From: Acetobacteraceae bacterium
GTDB taxonomy: Bacteria; Pseudomonadota; Alphaproteobacteria; Acetobacterales; Acetobacteraceae
Reading direction: 5' to 3'
Assembly (NCBI GenBank): GCA_027487385.1
Contig: JAIYDS010000037.1
Coordinates: 1 to 55,815 of the forward strand
Length of the DNA: 55,815 nt
The position numbers and the translations under genes were made by a program. The notes under the pieces are model-generated. The model was given only the letters and a program-made list of their open reading frames with translations. It was not told where the DNA came from and did not search any database. Shown piece after piece: positions 36,501 through 43,269 of the stretch. Each line of letters opens with the position of its first letter. The stretch's first letter is position 1.

Positions 36501-39500
36501 AGACCACGGGCCCCTGCGGGAAGGCGCCGCCCAGGAAATCCTCGGCCTCGGCCGGGTTGTCGCCCATCCCCGTCACCGTCCAGGTGGCCAGGCCCAGGCG
36601 GGAGGCGTCGCCGATGCGGGTCACGGTGAAGGTGAAGAGGGTGGTCCCGGATTGCCCCTCCTGCTGCACCGAGACATCGCCCGCGATGGCGAGCCCGGCA
36701 TCGTCATTCACGATGGTGGTCACGACGCTGGGCTGGGCGAGGGAGGCGCCGAGCGGGTTGGAGAGGGTGACGGCGAGGGCCTCGTCGGCCTCGTAGGCAT
36801 CCTCGCCGCGCAGCTCCACGATGATGGTCTGCTGCGTCTCGCCGGGTGCGAAGGTGACGCGGCCCGCGAGGGGCGAGCCGGGGAGGAAATCCTCGGCATC
36901 CGTGGGTGCCGGGCCGAAGCCCGCCACCGACCAGTCGGCGCTGCTGGTCCCGGTCGTCGGGCCGGTGCGCGTGACGACATAGCTCAGGAAGGTCCAGCCC
37001 GAATGGCCCTCGATGACGCGCGAGACGGGCGCGCTGATGAAGAGCCCCGCATCGTCGTCGGTGATTTCGGCGCTGGCGGCGCCAGGCAGCAGCGAGGCGC
37101 CCTGCGGCTGCGAGAGGGTGAGGGTGAAGCCCTCGCCGGGCTCATGCCCGCTATCGGCGGCAAGCTCCAGGGTGATGCTCCGGCTGGCTTCGCCAGCGGC
37201 GAAGCTCACCACGCCCTCCGGCAGCACGCCGCCGGCGAAATCCGCCGCATCGGCGGGGCTGGCGCCGCTGCCGGTGACCGCCCAGCGGGCGCTGGCGCTG
37301 CCCGAGAGATCGCCACTGCGGGTCACGGTGAAGGTCACGGGGGTGGTGCCGCCGCTGCCCTCCAGGATGGGGGCGGCGGGGGCGCTCACGGCGAGTTGCG
37401 CGTCGTCATTGCGCAGCACCGCCTGCGCCGTCGCGGTGCCGAGGACGGCGCCCGACGGGCTGATCAAGGCCAGGGTGAAGCCCTCATCCGCCTCCAGCGC
37501 CGTATCCCCGGCGGCCAGGATGGTGATGGTCCGGCTCGCCTCGCCCGGCGCGAAGCTGATCAGGCCCTCCGGCAGCACGCCGCCCGCGAAATCCGAGGAA
37601 TCAGCCGGGTTGGCGCCGCTGCCCGCAACCGCCCAGCGGGCGCTGGCGCTGCCTGAGAGATCGCCGAAGCGGGTCACGGTGAAGGTCACGGGCGTGCTGC
37701 CGCCCTGGCCCTCGGTCACGGCCATGGCGGGGCCGGTGACGGAGAGCGCCGCATCGTCATTGCGCAGCACCGCCGTGGCCGAGGCCTGGCCCAGCCGGGC
37801 CCCCGTCGGGTTGGCGAGGGTGAGGAGGAGAACCTCATTCGCCTCCACCGCATCATCCCCCTGGATGGAGAGGGTGATGGTCCCGACCGCTTCCCCGGGC
37901 GCGAAGGCGAGGGTGCCCGAGGGCAGCCTGCCGCCCAGCAGATCCTGGCCATTGATCGGATTTCCGCTGGTGCCGGTGACGCTCCAGTCGACACTGGAGC
38001 TGCCCGTGAGATCGCCCCTGCGGGTCACGGTGAAGGTCACGGGGGTGCCGCCGACATTCCCCTCGGCCACCGGCCCGCCGGGCCCGGCGAGGGTGAGTTC
38101 CGTGTCATCGGCGCGGATCACGGCGCCGGCGGAAAGGTTCGTCGCCACCCCGCCGGCGACGTAGCTCAGGCCCAGCGCGAAACCTTCATCCGGCTCGGCC
38201 AGCAGGTCCCCCGCGACGTCGAGGGTGATGGTCTTCGACGTCTCGCCCGCCGCGAAGGTGACGCTGCCCGAGGGCAGGGCGCCGCCCAGGAAATCCGCGC
38301 CATTGGCGCCGCCTCCAGTGACCTGCCATTGGGCGGTGGCGACGCCGCTCAGATCCCCGCTGCGGGTCACGGTGAAGGTGAAGGGCGTGCGGCCCGCATC
38401 GCCCTCGGCGATGGGCGCGGCCGGGCCGGCCAGGGCCAGCGCCCATTCATCGTTGCGGATGGTGGCCGCCGCGCTGGCGGTGCCGAGCTTCGCCTGGACC
38501 GGGTTGAAGAGGGTGAGGGTGAAGCCCTCATCCGCCTCCATCACGCGGTCCCCCGCGAGCAGCACGGTGATGGTGCGGCTGGTCTCCGTCCCGAATTCGA
38601 TGACGCCGGAGGGCAGCACCCCCGCCGCGAAATCCTGGGCACTCGCCGGGTTGGCGCCGCTGCCCGTGATCGCCCAGGAGACCGCCTCGCTGGTGCCAAG
38701 CCCGGTGCGGGTCACCACGAAGCGGACCGGGGTGGTGCCGGAATCCCCCTCGGTGACGGGCAGGCTGGCGTCGCTGACGGAGATCACGCCGTCATCATCC
38801 AGCACCACGCCCAGGCGCCCGGCCAGCGGCGCCGAAGGATCGACCACCGCGCCGACGAGGTTCGAGAGGCGGAAGGTGAAGGTCTCGCCGGGCTCGATGA
38901 TGGCGTCAGGGGCCAGGGCGAGGGTCACGCTCTTGCGCGTCTCGCCCGGGGCGAAGGTGACGGTCCCGGTCGGCAGCGCGCCGCCCGCGAAATCCGCCGC
39001 CGAAACCGGGCTCGCGCCCTCCGGCACCAGGCTCCAGGTCGCGCTGCTGGTGCCGGTGGTGACGCCGGCGCGCAGGATCGTCACCTCCGCCATGCGCAGG
39101 CCCGCATCCCGCTCCAGCAGCGTGATCAGGCCCGGCTGGCCGACCTCATTGGGCAGCACGCTCAGCGTCGTGTCATCGGAGGCGATGACGGCGCTGGCGG
39201 TGGCGAGCACGCTCCCCGCCGGATTGGTCAGGGTGAGCGTGAAGCCCTCATCCGCCTCGGGCAGCTGGTCGCCACGGACCTGGATGGCGACGACGCGGCT
39301 CGTCTCGCCCGGGGCGAGGGTGATGGTGGTGGCGGGCAGACGGTCCCGCGCGCCCTCCACGAAATCCAGCCCATCGGCGGGGTTGGGGCCGCTGCCGGCG
39401 ACCGAGAGGATACCGGTGAAGGCCTCGGAGAGATCCCCCACGCGCGCCACGGTGAAGTTGAAGACGCTGAAGCCGGCATCGCCCTCGCGGATCGGCGCGG

Positions 39501-42500
39501 CCGGCCCGGTGAGGGTGAAGGCGGTCTCATCGGGCAGGATCGTGGTTTCCACGCGCCCGTTGCCCACCGGCCCATGGGCGCTGGGGAAGAGCACGAGCGC
39601 GAAGCGCTCGGCCATCTCCGCGACGCTGTCGCCCGCCACTTGGATGGTGATGCTCCGCAGGCTCTCGCCCGGGGCGAAGGTCACTTCGCCATAGGGCAGG
39701 CTGCCGCCCACGAAATCCCGGCCATTGACCGTAGTCGCCCCGGTGCCGACCACCTGCCAGGAATTGGTGACGCTGCGGCTCAGATCACCCGTGCGGGTCA
39801 CGGTGAAGACGAAGTCGGTGGCGCCCGAATTCCCCTCGGGCAGGCCCGCCGTCGGGCCGCTGAGATCGATCTGCGTGTCATCGGTGCGAATGGTGAGGCT
39901 GGCGCCGCCCTGGCCGATCTGCGTGTTGACCGGGGCGCTGAGCTGGATGGAGAATTCCTCATCCGGCTCCACCACGCGATCCGCCAGCACGCGGATGGTG
40001 ATGCTCTGGCTGGTCTCGCCCGGCGCGAAGCTGACCCGGCCCGAGGGCAGCACGCCATCCGCGAAATCGGCGGCATTGGCGCCGCTGCCGACCACCGCCC
40101 AGGCGACGCTGGCCGGGGCGTCCAGATTGCCGCTTCGGGTCACGGTGAAGGTGACGAGGGTGGGGCTGCCGCTGCCCTCCACCACGAACCCCGCCGCCGG
40201 GCCGCTGATCGAGACACCCGTGTCATCCGTCACGATCGTCGTGGCGAACTCGTTGTTCAGGAGAATGACGTCGCCCTCGGCGCGCAGCCGGAGGACGAAA
40301 TTCTCGTTCGGTTCGGGGAGGGTATCCGCGACGATGTTCACGCCGAAGAACCGGCTGGCGTCGCTGCCGAAGGTGATGGTGCCGGAGGGCAGCAGGTTCC
40401 CGACAAAGTCCGAGGCCGTGCCCGGGTTCTCGCCGATGCCCACCACCTCCCAGGTGAGGGTGATGTCGCCCCGCATGTCGCCGCTGCGCACCACCTCATA
40501 GGGGAGGAGGGTGCTGCCCGCATTGCCCTCGATGACCGCAGCGTGGCCCACCAGCGTCACGCCCTTGTCATCGGCGCCGATGGTGGCGACGGCGATCGGC
40601 TGGGCGAGCGCGGCATGGAAGCTGTTGGACAGGGTGACGCTGAAACTCTCGTCCGGCTCCACCAGCCGGTCGGCCGCCACCAGCACGGTGATGGTGGCCG
40701 TGCGCTGGCCGGGCGCGAAGGTGACGATGCCGCTGGGCAGGACGCCGCCCACGAAATCGGCCGCATCGGCGGAGCGGCCGCCATTGCGGGCGACCGTCCA
40801 CATGGCCTGGTCCGCCTGGCTGAGATCGCCGCTGCGCGTGACCACGAAGTTGAAGGGCGTGCTGCCGATCTGCCCCTCGGCCGTGGAGGTCGGGGGCGCG
40901 ATCCGCAGCGCGGAATCATCCGTGACGATGGTGATGGTCTGCGGCGCGCCCTGGATGGTCGCGTTCACCGTATTGCCGAGGCTGAGGGTGAATTCCTCAT
41001 CCTCCTCGGCCAGCGCATCGCCCGCGACGCGGATGACGAAGCTCTTCTGCGTCTCGCCGGCGGCGAAGGTGAGGGTGCCGCCAGGCAGGGTGCCGCCCGA
41101 GAAATCCGAAGCCTGGGCCGGGTTGGCGCCGCTGCCCGCGACCGACCAGCTGGCCTCGGCCCGGCTCGTCAGATCGCCCGTGCGGGTCGCGGTGAAGGTG
41201 AGGACCCGAGCGCCGGAGAGCCCCTCGGTCACGCTCGTGCCGGGGCCGGTGAGGGTGATGACTGAATCATCATCGAGGATGGTGGCGCCGAGGATCCCCG
41301 TGCCCGGCGTGCCGCCGCTGGCCGTGGTCAGCTGGACGCCGAACGTCTCGCTGCCCTCCAGGATCTGGTCGCCGGCGACCTGGATGTTGATGGTGCGGCT
41401 GGTCTGGTAGGGGGCGAAGACCACCGTGCCGCGGGGCAGCATCCCGGCGAGGAAATCCTCCCCGGAGGCGGTGTAGCCGCGATCGGGGAAGCTCGAAGCG
41501 CCCAGCACCGTCCACTCGACGCTCGCCTCATGCGCGAGGTCGCCGCTGCGGGTCACGGTGAAGGCGAAGCTGGCGCCGCTGTTGCCGCCCTCCTTCAGCG
41601 TCGGGCCTGACCCGGTGAGGGTGAAGCTGGCGGCCGGCTCGCCGCTGCGGAGGGTGAAATAGGCGGGCAGGCCGCTGCCGGCCCCAGGGTCGATGTCCCG
41701 GAGCAGGCTGGTGCCGGCGACCGTCCCATCCGTCACCCAGAGCTCGACGCCGGTGCCGACGGTGCTGTTGCGGAAGACGGCGCGGCCATCGAGCAGCGAG
41801 GTCAGCTCGATCGTCCCGCCATAGGCGCTGGTGGTGGGAATGGAGGCGATGCGCTGGGTGCCGCCGGCCGTGCCGTCGCTCGACCAGAGCTCCAGGCCGG
41901 CAGCGGAAGCATTGGCGGTGAAGACCATGCGGTTGCCGGCCACCGGCGTGAAATGGGCCGGAAAGGCGAGGCCCGCGGGGAAGGAAGCCGCGTTGAGGAG
42001 GGGGCCGGTGCCGCTCGGGGTGAAATCGGTTGTCCAGAGCAGGGTGGAGCTGCCGTCATCCACGCGCAGCAACGCGTTGCCGCTGGCCAGCAAGGTCAGC
42101 CCGGCCCCGCCGCCCAAGGGCGGAAGGCTCACCAGCATGACGGTGCCATCGGCGCTGCCATCCGTCACCCAAAGGCCGGGGAAGGCGCGGCCGCCGGAGG
42201 GCTGGTTGGAGGCGGCGAAGAAGGCGACCCGCCCATCGGGCAGGCCGGTGAAGCCATAGGGCGCGCCGCTATCCGCGAGGAAGCCCAGATCCTTCACCAT
42301 CGAGGTGCCGGCCGCGCTGCCATCGGTCACCCAGAGCTCGGTCCCCCGGTCGGCCGTGCGGGCGGCGAAGACCAGGCGGCCATCGGAGAGGGCGGTGAAG
42401 CCGGTCGGATCGCTGCTGGCGCCGCCGGGGTTGATGTCGCGCAGCAGGCGCGTGTTGACGGTGGTGCCGTCGGTCACCCAGAGCTCGCGCCCCTGGCTGC

Positions 42501-42981
42501 CATTGTCGGCGTCGAAGACCAGGCGGCCATCGGGCAACACGGCGAATTGGGTGGTGCGGCTGCTGCCGGTGCCGGGATTGATGTCCAGCAGGAGGCGGGT
42601 GTTCGCGGCGGAGATCCCGTCCGTCAGCCAGAGCTCCTGGCCGCCCAAAGGGGTATCGGCCAGGAACACCATGTTGCCGTAGAGTTTGTGGAACAGCGAG
42701 GGTGAGCTGCCGCCGGGGCCGGGGACGATGTCCAGGACGAGGATCGGCTGGTCGGAACCGGAGAGGCTGGTCGCCCAGAGCTCCCGCCCATGGCCTTCGA
42801 GATCGGCGCCGAAGAGGACGAAGCGGCCGAGATGGGTCTGCGCCTCGCTGAAGCCCAGGAAGGTGCCGTCCACCGTATTGGCGAAGCTGGTCATGGCCCG
42901 GGTGCCGGCGGCGGTCCCGTCGGTGGTCCAGATCTGCCAGCCGGCACCGGCCTGTCGGGCCGTGAAGAGCAGGTTGGCCAT
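29437..42981 (-). CDS. Giant RTX-type secreted repeat protein (ELWxxDGT / Calx-beta / cadherin)
   Basis: This single uninterrupted frame encodes 4,514 residues. Domain order by eye: ELWxxDGT block 1 (1-447, nine units); 15 Calx-beta domains (about 448-2209, roughly 117 residues each, motif FTVTRSGDL); ELW block 2 (2210-2654, nine units); two Calx-beta; ELW block 3 (2888-3337, nine units); one Calx-beta; seven cadherin-like repeats of about 100 residues (3452-4150, motif FAENGTGIAYQA); RTX calcium-binding nonapeptides (GGAGADRMEGGAGNDRY style); and a C-terminal type I secretion target region. There is no N-terminal signal peptide, as expected for type I secretion. Such proteins are surface adhesins or biofilm matrix components. 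No ABC exporter, HlyD or TolC gene is adjacent. The start at 42981 has a GGAGA site at modest distance. Confidence 0.93.
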   Translation of the reverse strand: MANLLFTARQAGAGWQIWTTDGTAAGTRAMTSFANTVDGTFLGFSEAQTHLGRFVLFGADLEGHGRELWATSLSGSDQPILVLDIVPGPGGSSPSLFHKLYGNMVFLADTPLGGQELWLTDGISAANTRLLLDINPGTGSSRTTQFAVLPDGRLVFDADNGSQGRELWVTDGTTVNTRLLRDINPGGASSDPTGFTALSDGRLVFAARTADRGTELWVTDGSAAGTSMVKDLGFLADSGAPYGFTGLPDGRVAFFAASNQPSGGRAFPGLWVTDGSADGTVMLVSLPPLGGGAGLTLLASGNALLRVDDGSSTLLWTTDFTPSGTGPLLNAASFPAGLAFPAHFTPVAGNRMVFTANASAAGLELWSSDGTAGGTQRIASIPTTSAYGGTIELTSLLDGRAVFRNSTVGTGVELWVTDGTVAGTSLLRDIDPGAGSGLPAYFTLRSGEPAASFTLTGSGPTLKEGGNSGASFAFTVTRSGDLAHEASVEWTVLGASSFPDRGYTASGEDFLAGMLPRGTVVFAPYQTSRTINIQVAGDQILEGSETFGVQLTTASGGTPGTGILGATILDDDSVITLTGPGTSVTEGLSGARVLTFTATRTGDLTSRAEASWSVAGSGANPAQASDFSGGTLPGGTLTFAAGETQKSFVIRVAGDALAEEDEEFTLSLGNTVNATIQGAPQTITIVTDDSALRIAPPTSTAEGQIGSTPFNFVVTRSGDLSQADQAMWTVARNGGRSADAADFVGGVLPSGIVTFAPGQRTATITVLVAADRLVEPDESFSVTLSNSFHAALAQPIAVATIGADDKGVTLVGHAAVIEGNAGSTLLPYEVVRSGDMRGDITLTWEVVGIGENPGTASDFVGNLLPSGTITFGSDASRFFGVNIVADTLPEPNENFVLRLRAEGDVILLNNEFATTIVTDDTGVSISGPAAGFVVEGSGSPTLVTFTVTRSGNLDAPASVAWAVVGSGANAADFADGVLPSGRVSFAPGETSQSITIRVLADRVVEPDEEFSIQLSAPVNTQIGQGGASLTIRTDDTQIDLSGPTAGLPEGNSGATDFVFTVTRTGDLSRSVTNSWQVVGTGATTVNGRDFVGGSLPYGEVTFAPGESLRSITIQVAGDSVAEMAERFALVLFPSAHGPVGNGRVETTILPDETAFTLTGPAAPIREGDAGFSVFNFTVARVGDLSEAFTGILSVAGSGPNPADGLDFVEGARDRLPATTITLAPGETSRVVAIQVRGDQLPEADEGFTLTLTNPAGSVLATASAVIASDDTTLSVLPNEVGQPGLITLLERDAGLRMAEVTILRAGVTTGTSSATWSLVPEGASPVSAADFAGGALPTGTVTFAPGETRKSVTLALAPDAIIEPGETFTFRLSNLVGAVVDPSAPLAGRLGVVLDDDGVISVSDASLPVTEGDSGTTPVRFVVTRTGLGTSEAVSWAITGSGANPASAQDFAAGVLPSGVIEFGTETSRTITVLLAGDRVMEADEGFTLTLFNPVQAKLGTASAAATIRNDEWALALAGPAAPIAEGDAGRTPFTFTVTRSGDLSGVATAQWQVTGGGANGADFLGGALPSGSVTFAAGETSKTITLDVAGDLLAEPDEGFALGLSYVAGGVATNLSAGAVIRADDTELTLAGPGGPVAEGNVGGTPVTFTVTRRGDLTGSSSVDWSVTGTSGNPINGQDLLGGRLPSGTLAFAPGEAVGTITLSIQGDDAVEANEVLLLTLANPTGARLGQASATAVLRNDDAALSVTGPAMAVTEGQGGSTPVTFTVTRFGDLSGSASARWAVAGSGANPADSSDFAGGVLPEGLISFAPGEASRTITILAAGDTALEADEGFTLALISPSGAVLGTATAQAVLRNDDAQLAVSAPAAPILEGSGGTTPVTFTVTRSGDLSGSASARWAVTGSGASPADAADFAGGVLPEGVVSFAAGEASRSITLELAADSGHEPGEGFTLTLSQPQGASLLPGAASAEITDDDAGLFISAPVSRVIEGHSGWTFLSYVVTRTGPTTGTSSADWSVAGFGPAPTDAEDFLPGSPLAGRVTFAPGETQQTIIVELRGEDAYEADEALAVTLSNPLGASLAQPSVVTTIVNDDAGLAIAGDVSVQQEGQSGTTLFTFTVTRIGDASRLGLATWTVTGMGDNPAEAEDFLGGAFPQGPVVFQPGETLQTITIAVAADRFVEGDEAFQVTLSHPFQLGFSQKVAGGIIREDDGPATRVVFRASEAPIGTTELWITDGTEAGTSLLRDPDPFGSSFPDEFARLGDGRVVFSAGLTSQGRELWVTDGSFGGTMRVAVLRQGPDASYDGSDPRYITRLGDGRAVFSADDGLTGRELWVTDGTAGGTSRVVDLNPGPDSSDPYGFTALPDGRLIFDTEGLGIWVTDGTEAGTTVLNNERLDPWVGTAQLSGGRSLFGSIVGSYTTPWVTDGTYGGTSPLTARDPASGAEIALDRVSGIGTLANGQVVFSARGESLGAELWTTDGSAAGTRLIADIRQGSRSSDAERFTLARNGALVFSADDGLHGDELWVTDGTAAGTSLLADIAPGEDGGRPSDFTPLGDGRLVFSAENSSAGRELWVTDGTAAGTSLLADLYPAGSGVGGHPEGFKALADGRVLFSAQTGSGKELWITDGTASGTILLRDIHPGAGNSYPGGFTALGTAISVSGPASVTEGHSGGTTVTFTVIRTGLTAEVASAAWSVAGSGANPADAADFAGGVLPSGLVSFRAGETIRTITLQLAGDALHEANEGFTLTLADPVRASLLRSTVSVSILNDDAGLAIAAPAARVVEGQSGATSVTFTVTRLGDATGSASADWAVTGSGTAAAQASDFAGGVLPSGTVLFAPGETSRSITLQLAGDALAEADEGFTVTLSNPSGASLITASASSLIGNDDTALRFVFLGFEPGTGAELWVTDGTAPGTSLVQDTGAATPGYGLGPQHLAGLLDGRVVFGGLTDGTDRELWVTDGTAAGTSLLVEINPGAGSDPAGFTRLADGRLAFAADDGTRGGELWVTDGTQAGTSLLADINPGAGASSPAGFTALGNGRLVFLAQDGSTGAELWSTDGTAAGTQRVADLRPGAAGSQPLELTLLADGRAVFSATSTRQDRELWVTDGTTAGTSLVKDILPGILGSEPTGFTALGDGRLVFSAEALRQLWVTDGSAAGTSMLADLPVLRSNYQAGGIFAALGGRLLFRAEDSTGDIELWVTDGSAAGTSRLADINPGGSAFGTTYSNGFGRLADGRVMFGADDGTHGTELWVTDGTAAGTSLVADIRPTANGVAYGSDPRDFTALPDGRLLFGANDGTGAAGGSIWVTDGTEGGTVRLAEVLPGLGTSYPAGFSPLNTTSISAAPARVAEALSGSTDVTFTLTRSGDVGGSALIRWAVAGQGANPASGADFLGGALPGGLVSFAAGEASRSVTLQIAGDMLSELEEGFVLRLSDAIGTHLGLASAGVVIENAVVPNRPPVVTSARAVTFAENGSGIAYQASATDPDSGSTLTWLLSGADAALFTLDAAGAIRFKATPDFEAPGDLGGDNVHDLVVTVADGLSGVGFAITITVTPVNEAPIITSGAGASFAENGGGIAYQGSATDPEGSSPLIWSLEGADAALFTVDATGAIRFLAPPDFEAPRDARHAVTLIASDGALRGEKALLITVTDANEAPVITSAATARFAENGTGIVHQAEARDADAGASLNWSLAGEDAGLFTVDATGALRFAAAPNFEAPRDAGGDNGHEVILIASDGAISASQALRITVTDVNEAPRITSGAAGSFAENGTGIAYQAMATDPDAGASLTWSLAGADAALFTLDATGALRFRDAPDFEAPRDADGDNAYAVTLIASDGGLADRQAISIRVTDAPEAPAITSPVTASFTENGSGIAYQAMARDPDAEARLTWSLEGEDAGLFTLDATGALSFVTAPDFEAPGDAGADNGHALILVVSDGTQTVRQALTLTVTDANEAPLITSGATASVSENEAGIIHQATASDPDAGARLIWSLAGADAARFTLDAAGALRFRETPDFEAPQDAGGDNGYDVTLIASDGGLTAQRFLTITVTDVNEAPRITTNGTASFSENGTGIVLQAGAEDPDAGTTLTWSLAGADAALFTVDATGAIRFRAAPDHERPRDAGADNIHELLLRVSDGSRVTEQAVSITVLDVAEVTNATGGAGDELLTGGPLGDLLRGRGGSDTLLGLAGDDRLDGGAGADRMEGGAGNDRYTVDEAGDLVMELADGGLDLVTASITYVLPEAVEQLVLSGLAPLSGTGNALDNRITGNAAGNLLAGEGGSDSLYGGLGEDRLIGGDGQDSLDGGGGADEMQGGAGDDRYIVDHLGDVALELAGGGLDLVLASVSFTLGAELEQLTLTGTAHLSGTGNALANRITGNAGDNLLLGDAGNDTLLGGAGADTLIGGLGQDRLQGQAGADVFRFLAIAESAAGGATRDILVDFSAAAGDALDLTALDANSLLAGDQAFTWLGAGAFTATAGQLRYAGGVLAGDVSGDGLADFELVLSGAPALGVAQIWL
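30530..32625 (-). repeat. Seven cadherin-like repeats
   Basis: Seven units of about 100 residues are each built as ITSGATASFAENGTGI, a DPDAGASLTWSLAG segment, ALFTLDATGALRF, and APDFEAPRDAGGDN, ending in VTLIASDG. The Asp-rich inter-domain linkers are those that bind calcium in cadherins. Confidence 0.85.
32970..34317 (-). repeat. ELWxxDGT block 3 (nine units)
   Basis: Nine units are marked ELWVTDGT (three times), ELWSTDGT, ELWVTDGT, LWVTDGS, ELWVTDGS, ELWVTDGT and IWVTDGT, about 449 residues in total. This is the most regular of the three blocks. One Calx-beta domain follows at about 32626-32969. Confidence 0.85.
35020..36355 (-). repeat. ELWxxDGT block 2 (nine units)
   Basis: Nine units are marked ELWITDGT, ELWVTDGS, ELWVTDGT, IWVTDGT, PWVTDGT, ELWTTDGS, ELWVTDGT, ELWVTDGT and ELWITDGT. 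The block is about 445 residues. It is followed by two Calx-beta domains at about 34318-35019. Confidence 0.85.
36356..41639 (-). repeat. Array of 15 Calx-beta domains
   Basis: Fifteen units each have a core FTVTRSGDLSGSASARW, a segment like DFAGGVLPSGTVTFAPGETSRSITI, and an EADEGFTLTL acidic segment that in this family binds calcium. Units at the C-terminal end of the array are most alike, pointing to recent duplication. Confidence 0.85.
41640..42981 (-). repeat. ELWxxDGT block 1 of the giant protein (nine units)
   Basis: Nine units of about 50 residues start at the first residue. The unit motifs read IWTTDGT, ELWATS, ELWLTDG, ELWVTDGT, ELWVTDGS, LWVTDGS, LWTTDFT, ELWSSDGT and ELWVTDGT. Between motifs lies a conserved strand pattern GFTALPDGRLVFAA. 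Some units are degenerate, especially 2 and 7. Confidence 0.85.
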
Positions 42982-43269
42982 CGGTCAGGGTCTCCGTTCG
43001 TCATCCCGCGCGGCCGGCGCGGTGCAGGCCCCTGCCGAAAAATCGGATTGGGCCTCACGGAATCCTAAATTCTGGCGTCTTTATTTGCAAATATTGACAA
43101 TAAATAACAACAAATTAACCCATACGGATCAATCTCCACCCGAATTTTGCGCCCACACCGTCAATTTCAGCATTTCTGCGGATTTTGATACTGACGCGCC
43201 AGACGCGGTTTACCGCTCGCGCCCCTCCGCCTAAACCGGAAGACGCCTCGCCATGCCCAAAGGCCCATC
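42982..43269. promoter_or_regulatory. AT-rich divergent control region
   Basis: This 288-bp intergenic region lies between the giant gene (minus) and the TIGR03032 gene (plus). The stretch 43069-43180 is strikingly AT-rich against the surrounding GC-rich DNA. It contains a perfect 10-bp palindrome ATTTGCAAAT (43083-43092) and a consensus-like TTGACA (43094-43099) on the plus strand. I could not assign convincing -10 boxes. AT-rich islands of this type are typical targets for MucR/Ros or H-NS-like silencers. Confidence 0.6.

Noticed and set aside
29755-41265. Very long plus-strand open frames (2,633 and 978 codons) opposite the giant gene
   Set aside because: They are mirror frames of a GC-rich repeat gene. 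The translations are Arg/Gly/Ala-rich without domains or signal peptides, while the minus strand gives clear repeated domains.
29437-42981. Regular DNA repetition that could be mistaken for CRISPR or satellite DNA
   Set aside because: The periodicity is in multiples of three and follows protein repeats of about 50, 100 and 117 residues. There are no constant repeats with unique spacers.
43094-43126. Full promoter for the TIGR03032 gene from the TTGACA box
   Set aside because: No acceptable -10 hexamer lies 16-18 bp downstream, so only the AT-rich region as a whole is annotated.
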